In this document: positions 46,861 through 54,859 of the stretch, one piece after another
Layout of the letters: every line of letters starts with the position of its first letter
How positions within the stretch are numbered: position 1 is the stretch's first letter
NCBI GenBank assembly: GCA_041178545.1
Contig: JBEGVB010000014.1
Location: 1 to 56,614, forward strand
Direction of reading: 5' to 3'
DNA: 56,614 nucleotides
DNA from: JBEATZ01 sp041178545
GTDB taxonomy: Bacteria; Planctomycetota; UBA1135; UBA2386
The notes under the pieces: generated by a model
Told to the model about the DNA's origin: nothing
The model's input: the letters and a program-made list of their open reading frames with translations, nothing else
Databases searched by the model: none
Position numbers and translations under genes: made by a program

Positions 46861-46889
46861 AGATTCGACCTTCGTCGCCGCCCACGCAA
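46861..46889 (-). promoter_or_regulatory. thiC promoter
   Basis: Minus strand: TTGCGT, 17-bp spacer, GAATCT. The predicted start lies about 7 nt downstream, at the first base of riboswitch stem P1. Located in the 167-bp gap behind the cvpA-like gene. Confidence 0.55.
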
Positions 46890-46940
46890 GGACTCGGTGG
46901 CAATCCGCGCCACGCAGTCCCCCCAGGAGCGGCGAGGGCC

Positions 46941-47723
46941 TCAGCCCTGCTTGCGGGCGCCCTGTGCCGTGGTGCCAGGGCTGGCCTGGGGCCGCTCGCC
47001 CTCGGCAGGAGCCACCTCTCGCGTGGGCGACAGCGGGGCCATCCCGTCGCCGGCACCCGGCGCGGTGCCACTGTCCTCGGATGCCTGCTTGCCCTGCCCT
47101 GGCGCAGCACTCCCGTCCTCGACGGGCTCTGTACGCAGCCGCGGCAACTCGTAGAGCACCCGCAGGTCGTCGGGCACGACCTCGCCGAGACGCTCGACGC
47201 CACGGCGCGCGTAGCGCAGGGAGTGCGAGTCCTCCGCCGCCATCACGACGGAGCTGCCGGGCAGGAACATCTTCGCGGCCGTGAGCAGGCAGACGAACCC
47301 GGCAGCACCGGTCAACACCCCGAACGCCCCGCCGCCGAGCCGGTCGAAGAAGGTCATCCCAGCCTTCTTCACCAGGTTCTGCAACCCGAGTGCGAGCAGG
47401 CTGAGGACCACCAGCACGACCAGGAAGACGGTGGCGTAGGCCAGGTACAGCGCAGTCTGCAGCTGCTGTGCCGTGGGTTCACCCGCACACCAGCTGGAGT
47501 AGATGCCACCCAGCCCGCGGCCCCACTGCGTGGCCAGCCACAGGGAGGCGGCGAGGATGACGATGCGGCTCACCTGCCAGACCAACCCCTTCCAGAGGCC
47601 GATCAGGAAGAACATCCCCAGGACGCCGAACGCAGTGAGGTCGACCCAGCCCAGCGACTGGAGGTCGAAACCCACCGGCGCAGGCGCGACCTGCGCGCCC
47701 TCCGTGCCCTGGAACACCAGCAT
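46941..47723 (-). CDS. CvpA-like integral membrane protein with long hydrophilic tail
   Basis: Inner-membrane protein of 260 aa. Four hydrophobic segments in the first 150 residues (LTAFGVLGMFFLIGLWKGLV, VSRIVILAASLWLATQW, LAYATVFLVVLVVLSLLALG, FGVLTGAAGFVCLLTAA) and the FFDRLGGGAFGV signature match the CvpA/colicin V production family. Residues about 185-260 are a charged Pro/Gly/Glu tail, probably disordered. ATG 47723 is chosen by homology; the open frame runs much further upstream through the divergent gene. Role unknown beyond family membership. Confidence 0.8.
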   Translation of the reverse strand: MLVFQGTEGAQVAPAPVGFDLQSLGWVDLTAFGVLGMFFLIGLWKGLVWQVSRIVILAASLWLATQWGRGLGGIYSSWCAGEPTAQQLQTALYLAYATVFLVVLVVLSLLALGLQNLVKKAGMTFFDRLGGGAFGVLTGAAGFVCLLTAAKMFLPGSSVVMAAEDSHSLRYARRGVERLGEVVPDDLRVLYELPRLRTEPVEDGSAAPGQGKQASEDSGTAPGAGDGMAPLSPTREVAPAEGERPQASPGTTAQGARKQG

Positions 47724-47772
47724 CAACACGGCGGCATTGTGCCGAACCGACCCGTTCCGTGCGCGGGGCAGG

Positions 47773-47801
47773 TTGCAATCTTGGTCCCCGTCGGCAACCT
47801 T
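47773..47801 (+). promoter_or_regulatory. Promoter of the 551-aa gene, leaderless type
   Basis: TTGCAA (47773-47778), 17-bp spacer, AACCTT (47796-47801), then 7 nt to ATG 47809. The -10 box is weak at its first base. Confidence 0.42.
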
Positions 47802-47808
47802 TGCCCGG

Positions 47809-49464
47809 ATGCCTGCCCGCGAGCCCGAAGACCCCGACCGGATCCTGAGTGCCCTCCTGCAGCGGATCCGTCGGTCCCACCGCATCGACCCGGAGATCCT
47901 GCGGGCCCGGCGGGAGTTCTTCGGCATGGAGCAGCCCGTGGGTCGGGCGGACCCCGCGGCCGAAGCGCGTTTCCTCGAGTGGTTCCTGCTGGAACGCGAG
48001 AGCGAGATGCTGGGCGCGGTACCGGTGGAAGCCGTGCCCGAGGAGGAGGGTCTGGACGCGCTCGCCGAGTCGTGGTGCGGCGTGTTCTCGGTCGCACACA
48101 CCGCGCCTGCGCGCGCGACCCTGACGGACCTGCAGGACGGGCGCACGACAGAACTCCGGGTCGACGGCAGCCCGCTGCAGGTGGGCGACCTGGTGGTGGG
48201 GCGCCTCCTGCCCGGGGCAGGGGCGCACCGGCTCGCAGCAAGTGCTGCGGTCTTCCGTCCCGGTGCGGCAATCGCCAAGGCGTTCCAACGGGACCTGGAG
48301 CGACTCGCACTGGACCGCCGGCTCACCCAGCAGGAGTTGGAGCGGCTGCTCCTCGGCCAACGTGAGCCGCAGGGCGGCACGGACGGAGCGGGCACTGCAG
48401 ACCGCGCAGTGCCGCCGGAGCCCCCTGCGGTGCCCCTCGAGCACCTCGAGGCGGACCTCGAGAACCTGCTGCAGGACGCGGGCAGTGACGTGCGCGCGGC
48501 GGACCTGAGCATGCAGCTGGTGGACGTCGAGCGGCCGGGGCGAGTCATCGGGCCGATGCTGGAGCAACTCGCGTTCGAGACTTCCGTGGACCTCGACCGT
48601 GTCCGCCGACTGCTGCACGAGATCTGGCAGGCACACGCGGCGCTCCGGGCAACCGAGGAGGGCGAGCCGCAGGAGGATGTTGCACCGGCGGAACATGGGC
48701 TTGGTGCCCAGCTGGCACAGAAGCTGGAGGAAGGGCTCTCGCGGCAACGGGACGTGGAGGAACTGTTTGCCGAGATCGGCCGCATGGCCGGGATGGATCC
48801 CTCCGAGTTGGACGAGGACGACGACGAGGAGGAGTTCGTGGAGCTCGACAGCCGCGAGCGCGGTGAGTGGGGTGACCTCGAACCGTTGGTCGAGGAGTAC
48901 CTCTGGGAACAAGGGCTCGCCGAAGCTCCCGAGGCGAAGACACTGCGCCTCTGGGTCGAGCTGCAAGGCAATGCCGCACTGCCACGCACCGACCTCGCGC
49001 TGGTCACGGGCAAGGACATGATGCGCGTGCTGTTGCACGTCTACCTCGGCGCGTCACCGGGGCACCGTGCCGATGCCGTTCGCACGGCATACGCAACCAT
49101 GGAGCAGTTCGTGGCTTGGGCGCGCGAGACCCACGAGGTCGCGGCGAGCACGGCACTCGAGGAGTGCCGCGGTGCCCTGCTCGACCAACTCGACCGGCTG
49201 CAGGCAGCGTCCCACGCCCTGAGCACGGAAGCCTCGTCCGGACGGCCGGTGATGGGCCGCGTCGAGGAACTGCACCCGCGCGGCTTCGGCCTGCGCCTCG
49301 ACGGGGGGGATGCCTGGTGGGTCGAGGCAGCTGCACCGACCTGCGCGATGCTCCGCAACGGCGACCTCGTCCTGGGTGCGGTGCACCCCGGCAAGGCCGG
49401 CACCGCAAGCCTCGGTGGCATGGTGGTCGTGCTGCCCGCCGACGCCGAAGAGTTGGTGGGCTGA
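47809..49464 (+). CDS. Acidic cytoplasmic protein of unknown function with two related beta segments
   Basis: Not recognised. Predicted soluble protein of 551 aa, rich in Glu, Asp, Leu and Arg, with no signal or membrane segment. A beta-rich segment at about 95-150 contains GSPLQVGDLVVGRLLPGAG. A second at about 480-550 contains CAMLRNGDLVLGAVHPGKAG, so the two share the pattern NGDLVxGxxxPG and may be paired domains. Between them lies helical sequence including a strongly acidic run (SELDEDDDEEEFVELD, about 325-340) and a possible coiled coil. Upstream in-frame codons to 47503 overlap the divergent gene. It is followed 92 bp later by another large unknown protein. Confidence 0.7.
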   Translation: MPAREPEDPDRILSALLQRIRRSHRIDPEILRARREFFGMEQPVGRADPAAEARFLEWFLLERESEMLGAVPVEAVPEEEGLDALAESWCGVFSVAHTAPARATLTDLQDGRTTELRVDGSPLQVGDLVVGRLLPGAGAHRLAASAAVFRPGAAIAKAFQRDLERLALDRRLTQQELERLLLGQREPQGGTDGAGTADRAVPPEPPAVPLEHLEADLENLLQDAGSDVRAADLSMQLVDVERPGRVIGPMLEQLAFETSVDLDRVRRLLHEIWQAHAALRATEEGEPQEDVAPAEHGLGAQLAQKLEEGLSRQRDVEELFAEIGRMAGMDPSELDEDDDEEEFVELDSRERGEWGDLEPLVEEYLWEQGLAEAPEAKTLRLWVELQGNAALPRTDLALVTGKDMMRVLLHVYLGASPGHRADAVRTAYATMEQFVAWARETHEVAASTALEECRGALLDQLDRLQAASHALSTEASSGRPVMGRVEELHPRGFGLRLDGGDAWWVEAAAPTCAMLRNGDLVLGAVHPGKAGTASLGGMVVVLPADAEELVG

Positions 49465-49556
49465 GCGAGCGCCGCGCAGCAGCGGCTGTTTTCCCGCCCG
49501 CTGCGGCGCAGTGGCGTATCCTTCGATGCCGATAGGGCCGGAGGAGACGCATTGCC

Positions 49557-51641
49557 ATGGGATGGGAGACCGCACTCGACCGCCTGCTGCTCGCGCAGGT
49601 GCACGCCGCCGAGAAGGGCGAGGCCCGCAAGGAGCACGTGCAGCAGTGCCTGCTGGACCTGCACCGGCTGTCGGCCAACAGGCCCGGCACCGCCTACCTG
49701 CTCGGCTACGCCCGCGTGCTGCTCGGCATCGGCTTGCCGCAGCCCGACGCGGACCCGAGGCTGCAACGCTGGAACCTCTTCGGCGAGTTCCGTGCCCATG
49801 ACCGCAAGGGTGAACGCACCTGGGTCGCGGAGGCGTTGCAGGACCCGCAGGTGCTCGCGGACCTGCTCTCCGACCACGACCTGATCCCGGCGGCGCTGCC
49901 CATCGTGGTGCGCACGCTGTTCTGGATCGGCAACCTGCGGCTCGCGGTGCGCGCCATCCAGTACCTTGCCTCGCGCAACGCCACGACCGAGCACGACCTC
50001 ATCGTCGACGCGGCCATGACCGACCTGCTCGCGCGGCTGGAGTCGCGCGAGGACGGTGACGACCAGGAGTCGACTGCATCGATCCTCGCCGACGTGATCG
50101 CCATGCCCTCCTTCGGGCGCCTGCCCATGGACGTGCGCGCCAGGTACCACAAGGCGCTGGCCGGGCGCATGTTGCTGGGCAGCGACTGGAGCGGGGTGCT
50201 GCAGCAGTGCGAACTGGGACGCGCCCTCTGCACGGGCCATCCCACGCTCGCGAGCGCGCTGGACAGTCTCTCTGCCCTCGCCGAGCTGAGGGTCCACGAC
50301 ATCGAGCGGCTGGAGCCGCGCACCAACCGGCCCGAGCGCCCGCGCGCCATGCGTTGGCTCGGCAGCGCGAAGGGCGACCCGGAACACGCTGCGCCCGACG
50401 CGGTGTTCGTGCTGTCGCTGCTCGCCTGGGAGGCAGGGGACATGACCGGGGCAGCCGAGCTCTTCGAGCACGCGATCGCCGGCTACCGCCGCGTCGACGC
50501 GCGCGACCTGCAACGCATCGACCGCGCACGCTTCTTCCAGGCAGCTGCCCTGCTCTGCCTCGACCAGTCCGACGCGGTGCCGCGCGCGCTGCGCCTGATG
50601 GAGAAGGCACTGGAGACGGTGAAGCCCGACCTCGAGTCGTTCTACCACGTGCACGAGGCCCTGAAGAAACACGACCGCAAGCTCGCGCTCCGGTTCCTCG
50701 ATGCCGTCGACATCGGCCGCGGCACCTCGCCGGACCAGCTGCTCTTCGTCGCCCTCGAGTACCAGCAGCTGGGCGAGGCCGCAGGTTGCCTCGCGGCGAC
50801 CCGCCGCATCCTCGCAATCAGCGTCGACCTCGACCAGCGGCTCGAGGCTCTGCAGGTGGCAATGACCGCACACAACATGCAGGGAGACCGCGAGCAGGCG
50901 CGTGCGACCTTCGGCGAGATCCGCGACCTGCTCGTGCAGCGCGGCGCATTCGAATCGCTCGAGAAACTGCTCAAGAACGAGTCCTTCGTCGGCCAGGCCC
51001 TCGACCACCTCGAGATCAAGGTCGAGCTGGCAGCGCTCTACGAGGAGATGGAGGGACGCGACTTCGAGCGTGCGCAGCTGCAGATCGCCATCGCCCGCAG
51101 CCTGCGTGCGCGCAAGGAGGTCGAGTCGCTCCAGCAGGCACACGGCTTGCTCATGGAGGCTGCGATCCGCTTCCCCGAGCTCACCAAGGAGGACCTGGAG
51201 GCGCTCGAGAAGCTGCTCGAGATGCACGACGCGCAACCTGCGGACCAGGAGAGCGGCAGGAGGCGCGTCGCGGAGGCCACGCGGGTCCTCGGTCGAAGGC
51301 CACGCGTCCTGGTGGTGGGGGGCAACGAGCGCCAGCGCCGGCACCACCCGCGCTTCGAGCAGCTCTGTGCCGACTGGGCCGTCGACGGGGAGTGGCTGAT
51401 GGCCAACTACGTCTCGCCCCAGCGCGTCGTCACCCAGGTGGGTGAGCACCTGCGGGGCGGCATCGACATGCTGGTCCTGCTGCACTGGAACCGTCACGAG
51501 ACCACCGAGCCCGCGCTCGAGCTCGCACGCAAGGCAGGCATCCCGGCGCGCACCATCCACTACGCAGGCTTCACCAGCCTGCAGGTCGCGCTGGGGGAGA
51601 TGATGGAACGCGTGGTGGCCGCCCGCTCTGCGAAGGCCTGA
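49557..51641 (+). CDS. TPR-like helical solenoid protein with C-terminal DUF2325-like domain
   Basis: Cytoplasmic protein of 694 aa. Residues about 1-570 are helical with TPR-like spacing (LLAWEAGDMTGAAELFEHAI, RARFFQAAALLCLDQSDAVP, ALEYQQLGEAAGCLAATRRI). Residues about 580-690 form a distinct alpha/beta domain: RRPRVLVVGGNERQRRHHPR, then DMLVLLHWNRHETTEPALEL, ending in AGFTSLQVALGEMM. The VVGG opening and later LVLLHWNRH recall DUF2325. GGAGGAG lies about 10 nt before ATG, and a TATCCT -10 box is at 49517-49522. Function unknown; the solenoid suggests a scaffold for protein partners. Confidence 0.68.
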   Translation: MGWETALDRLLLAQVHAAEKGEARKEHVQQCLLDLHRLSANRPGTAYLLGYARVLLGIGLPQPDADPRLQRWNLFGEFRAHDRKGERTWVAEALQDPQVLADLLSDHDLIPAALPIVVRTLFWIGNLRLAVRAIQYLASRNATTEHDLIVDAAMTDLLARLESREDGDDQESTASILADVIAMPSFGRLPMDVRARYHKALAGRMLLGSDWSGVLQQCELGRALCTGHPTLASALDSLSALAELRVHDIERLEPRTNRPERPRAMRWLGSAKGDPEHAAPDAVFVLSLLAWEAGDMTGAAELFEHAIAGYRRVDARDLQRIDRARFFQAAALLCLDQSDAVPRALRLMEKALETVKPDLESFYHVHEALKKHDRKLALRFLDAVDIGRGTSPDQLLFVALEYQQLGEAAGCLAATRRILAISVDLDQRLEALQVAMTAHNMQGDREQARATFGEIRDLLVQRGAFESLEKLLKNESFVGQALDHLEIKVELAALYEEMEGRDFERAQLQIAIARSLRARKEVESLQQAHGLLMEAAIRFPELTKEDLEALEKLLEMHDAQPADQESGRRRVAEATRVLGRRPRVLVVGGNERQRRHHPRFEQLCADWAVDGEWLMANYVSPQRVVTQVGEHLRGGIDMLVLLHWNRHETTEPALELARKAGIPARTIHYAGFTSLQVALGEMMERVVAARSAKA

Positions 51642-51711
51642 GCACGAAGCACCCGGCGGGGGAGCAGCGCCAGCACTTCCCTGCCCGCCGCGGCTGCGTA
51701 CAACAGCGACC

Positions 51712-53610
51712 ATGCGCCTGCCCTGCAGCGTTGCCGTGTTCGTGTTGTGCTGCGCCCCGCTGCTGCACGGCCAGGAGGACCCTGTCTGGAGGGTCCCCGC
51801 GGCAGGAGCCGTCACGTACAAGCGCACGCTGCAGACGGGCAGCGCCCTCGCCACCGACCGGCGCAGCGCCGAGCAGGCAGAGCCCAAGGACCGGGTGCCG
51901 GAGGAGTACCTGCCGGTGCTGTGGCCCCCGGCCATGGTCTGCCAGGGCGAGCTGGCCGTGGACCAGCGCGCCCTTGGCGACCGGCCCGCGGACCTGCGCG
52001 ACGTGTTGCGCGCAGTTGCCTGCGACCTCGGCGCGAAGCGGACCTACAAGGCGCGCTTCCCGCGCATGGTCCCGTTCGGCGACCTGCACGTGAGCGGCAC
52101 CGTGGGTGTCGCCGACGGTGCAGGGGTCCAGCAGTTCGCACTCAAGGTCGTGAGCAAGGACGTGGAGCCGCTCCCCGGCGAGGACCGCGGCAGCATGAAC
52201 AAGCACGTGAAGCCCCTGGTGCGCCGCACGTGCGAAGGGACGATCACACTCGCGCGCACGTACGACGCTGGGCGAGGCATCGTGAGCCGCTGGGATGCGA
52301 CTCTCGACCTGGTCGTCACCGAGGCTCCCAAGGCACACCGACGCATCCGCGTCGTCGAGTCGTGGCAGGTCGAGCAGGTGCGCGAGAACCAGGATGCAGC
52401 GTTCCGCTCTGCGGTCGCACGCGCCATCCGCGACGGTGCCGACTGGATCCGGAAGGACGTCACCAAGTTCGACCGGCCCAACATGCAGGACAAGGAGGAG
52501 GAGGACCGCAGCTACGGCTCGGGCCGCATCGCCCTCGGACTGTTGACCCTGCTCAAGGCCGAGGTGCCGGCCAGCGACCCAGCCATCGTCGCCGGGTTCG
52601 GGGAACTGGCACGGCGCAAGCTGGTCGACACCTACTCGCTCGGCGTGGCCCTCATGGCCATGGAGGCCCGCTACGCGCCGCCCAACGAGCGCGACCAGCT
52701 GCTCAGCGGCCAGATCGCAGCCCCGCGGACACGCGTGCTGCCGGAGGCAGACAAGGCGCTTGCCCAGGAATGGCTCGCCACGCTGATGACCAACCTCGAC
52801 ACCCGCGTCGACGCAGGGTACCGCGTCCGCTTCAACTACACGGCCGGGCCGCGGTTCGACATCAGCGTCAACCAGTACGGACTGCTGGGGCTCTGGTCGG
52901 CGCACCTGTGCGGGCTCGCGGTGCCTCCTGGCTGGTGGCGTGCTGCGGCCGAGGCGCTGCTGGAGCAGCAGGAGCGGGCTGACGGGCGCACCGTGCCGCT
53001 GGTGCTCACGGACCACCGGCAGGCTGCAGCGGCCCCGGACGCGAACCGCACCGTCAGCAGCCCGTGGAAGACCGAGCCACGGGGCTGGGCCTACCGTGAG
53101 CCGGTGGAACCGACCTACGGGGCCATGACGGCTGCCGGCATCGGCGGTCTCGCGCTGTGCCGGGCAGGCCTCCTGGCGACCAACCAGGGCAAGGCCGACG
53201 TCCTGCCGGAGATCGATGCGGGGATGCGCGACGGGTTCGCCTGGCTCGCCACCGAGTTCAGCGTCCGCTACGCACCGGGGTTCGTGGGCAGGAACCACCG
53301 GAACTTCTACTACTACATGTACGGGCTCGAACGGGCCTGCGAGCTGGCCGGCGTGGCGCGTCTGCAGGGCAGGGACTGGTACTTCGAGGGTGCCATGGCG
53401 TTGCTGGAGCACCAGCAGCGGAACGGCTCGTTCCGCATCGAGGTGCAGAACGGCGGCCTGTTCGACGCCACGTGCTTTGCCGTGCTGTTCCTGAAGAAGG
53501 CGACGTTGCCTGCCGTGTCGGGAGCGCCGGTCACTGGACCGGGCGAGCAGGGCGGCAAGGAGCCTGGACGGCCGGCAGCCGGGCGACCCAAGGGCAGCCG
53601 GGGCCCCTGA
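51712..53610 (+). CDS. Exported squalene-cyclase/prenyltransferase-repeat-like protein
   Basis: Exported protein of 632 aa with a signal peptide (1-20, MRLPCSVAVFVLCCAPLLHG). The first 220 residues are beta-rich and unrecognised. From about 220 onward it is an alpha/alpha toroid. Segments such as GSGRIALGLLTLLKAEV, VNQYGLLGLWSAHLCGLAVP, YYYMYGLERACELAGVARL and GRDWYFEGAMALLEHQQRNG repeat the terpene-cyclase-like helical turns. Family members of this kind are common in planctomycetes but uncharacterised. The catalytic DxDD or DxD acid motifs of true cyclases are not apparent. A TACAAC box ends 7 nt before ATG. The C-terminus is low-complexity Gly/Pro/Lys/Arg. Confidence 0.7.
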   Translation: MRLPCSVAVFVLCCAPLLHGQEDPVWRVPAAGAVTYKRTLQTGSALATDRRSAEQAEPKDRVPEEYLPVLWPPAMVCQGELAVDQRALGDRPADLRDVLRAVACDLGAKRTYKARFPRMVPFGDLHVSGTVGVADGAGVQQFALKVVSKDVEPLPGEDRGSMNKHVKPLVRRTCEGTITLARTYDAGRGIVSRWDATLDLVVTEAPKAHRRIRVVESWQVEQVRENQDAAFRSAVARAIRDGADWIRKDVTKFDRPNMQDKEEEDRSYGSGRIALGLLTLLKAEVPASDPAIVAGFGELARRKLVDTYSLGVALMAMEARYAPPNERDQLLSGQIAAPRTRVLPEADKALAQEWLATLMTNLDTRVDAGYRVRFNYTAGPRFDISVNQYGLLGLWSAHLCGLAVPPGWWRAAAEALLEQQERADGRTVPLVLTDHRQAAAAPDANRTVSSPWKTEPRGWAYREPVEPTYGAMTAAGIGGLALCRAGLLATNQGKADVLPEIDAGMRDGFAWLATEFSVRYAPGFVGRNHRNFYYYMYGLERACELAGVARLQGRDWYFEGAMALLEHQQRNGSFRIEVQNGGLFDATCFAVLFLKKATLPAVSGAPVTGPGEQGGKEPGRPAAGRPKGSRGP

Positions 53611-53669
53611 GACCGTCCCGGGCACCCGGGGTCGAACTTCCGATAAGGTTTGTTATGTAAAGCAAGCTG

Positions 53670-53725
53670 GGGGAGTCGCAACCCTGCTCCTGAGCACCGC
53701 TTGGAACAAGGTCTCGCGGCTCCCC
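53670..53725. other. Structured element between convergent genes: terminator or small RNA
   Basis: GGGGAGTCGC (53670-53679) and GCGGCTCCCC (53716-53725) can pair over 10 bp with one U-G wobble, around a 36-nt loop that can hold CTTG-GAA-CAAG. An unusually AT-rich patch lies just before it (53641-53665) and contains TAAGGT, identical to the recA -10 box. The 131-bp gap has no gene. It could end the minus-strand DUF3187-like gene (stop 17 nt away) or be a short plus-strand RNA. Confidence 0.3.
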
Positions 53726-53741
53726 ACCGACCTGCCGACCC

Positions 53742-54779
53742 TCACGGCGCGGCCTTCCTGCCCGGCGTCCAGACCACGCCCGCATAGACCGAGAAGTCCG
53801 GCGACACGTACCCGTTCAGGTCCTCGCAGAACGCAGCCTCCGCTTGCCAGCCGCTGCCGAGCCAGAACCTGCCGCCGACCCACAGCAGCACCTGGTCGCG
53901 CGCCACCCGCTCGAAGCCGAGGTCCCGCAGGGTCGACGTCTCCCACGTGACCTGCCCCACGGCCGCGAGCCCGCCTGCGAGCATCCACTCGGCGCCCAGG
54001 CCCGCATGGGCCACGTCCTCGAACACGTCCTCGCCGTCGGGCGCGTTGCCCGTGGTGCCGTCCACGCCTGCAGCCGTGTACTGGGTCCAGCCGTGGACCC
54101 TCACGCAGTCGAAGCGCTGCTCCAGCAGCACGCCGGCGCTGGCGTCGAGGCTGCCGCTGCCGAACCCGCGGTCCACGTCGCCCGTGGGCAACTCGACGCC
54201 GCCGCGCACGGCCAGACCGAAACCGCCCTGTGCCGGGTCGACCAGTCCGAGGGTCAGCGTCCACGGCACATCCATCAGCTCCAGCGGCTCGGCGTCCATC
54301 CGGTAGACCTCCGTGCCGCCGCGCGTGGCGTACACGTCCCAGGCGTCGCGCGGCGAACTGTCGCGGTCTTGGTCCGGCATGCCCCAGAAGTCGTGCCAGT
54401 CGATCAGGAACGAGTCCATCACACCGCCGCTCGTGTGCGCCACCGGCACCTCGACACCGAGCTGCAGACCCTCGGACAACCCGATGCGCGCCTCGGGCCG
54501 CACCTCGAGGATCTCGCCGTCCATGAGGAACGAGTTCCCGGCACCGTCGTCGTAGCCGAGGAACATGCTGGTCCAGCTGGTGCCCACGCGCGCAAGCGTC
54601 CCGCCTGCGGGCAGCGTCGCCGCACCTGCTGGCAGCATCTGCATGACCTGCAACTGCGCCGGGTGCTGGTTGCGCACCGGCAGTGGACCACCGAAGGACC
54701 CGGGGCCTGCGCAGGATGCACACACGGCCACGAGCACGACCCAAGGGCACATGGACTCGAACTGGTGCGGACGCTGCAT
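53742..54779 (-). CDS. DUF3187-like envelope protein, probable outer-membrane beta-barrel
   Basis: Envelope protein of 345 aa. The N-terminus is hydrophobic (MCPWVVLVAVCASCAG) and may be a lipoprotein signal with an atypical CAS-C box. It is followed by FGGPLPVRNQHPAQLQVMQM, the opening pattern of DUF3187 proteins. The remainder alternates short beta-strands with turns (RIGLSEGLQLGVEVPVAH, GFGLAVRGGVELPTGDVD, QVLLWVGGRFWLGSGW), consistent with a barrel. ATG 54779 lies 9 nt after a TATGGT box; ATG 54752 would start at the hydrophobic segment itself. Divergent from the lipoprotein gene. Function unknown. Confidence 0.7.
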   Translation of the reverse strand: MQRPHQFESMCPWVVLVAVCASCAGPGSFGGPLPVRNQHPAQLQVMQMLPAGAATLPAGGTLARVGTSWTSMFLGYDDGAGNSFLMDGEILEVRPEARIGLSEGLQLGVEVPVAHTSGGVMDSFLIDWHDFWGMPDQDRDSSPRDAWDVYATRGGTEVYRMDAEPLELMDVPWTLTLGLVDPAQGGFGLAVRGGVELPTGDVDRGFGSGSLDASAGVLLEQRFDCVRVHGWTQYTAAGVDGTTGNAPDGEDVFEDVAHAGLGAEWMLAGGLAAVGQVTWETSTLRDLGFERVARDQVLLWVGGRFWLGSGWQAEAAFCEDLNGYVSPDFSVYAGVVWTPGRKAAP

Positions 54780-54788
54780 GGCAACGCC

Positions 54789-54816
54789 ACCATAGCTGCA
54801 CGCCCGCCCGGGCCAA
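54789..54816 (-). promoter_or_regulatory. Promoter of the DUF3187-like gene
   Basis: Minus strand: TTGGCC, 16-bp spacer, TATGGT, then 9 nt to ATG 54779. The leader would be 2-3 nt. Confidence 0.45.
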
Positions 54817-54821
54817 ACGAC

Positions 54822-54850
54822 ATGGCATCCGCCCGGACACCGCATAGGAT
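54822..54850 (+). promoter_or_regulatory. Promoter of the lipoprotein gene
   Basis: ATGGCA (54822-54827), 17-bp spacer, TAGGAT (54845-54850), then 9 nt to ATG 54860. It faces away from the promoter on the other strand, and the two nearly touch within the 80-bp gap. Confidence 0.48.
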
Positions 54851-54859
54851 GCGGGCCTC

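Noticed and set aside
49041..51935. 964-codon minus-strand frame opposite the two unknown proteins
   Set aside because: The plus-strand frames have Shine-Dalgarno or promoter signals, coherent helical or beta patterns and normal amino-acid composition. The minus frame spans the intergenic gap and two genes and has none.
53611..53635. CCCGGGCACCCGGGG hairpin after the toroid-like gene
   Set aside because: Only a 5-bp stem with a 4-nt loop and no T-tract, below what chance gives in such GC-rich DNA.
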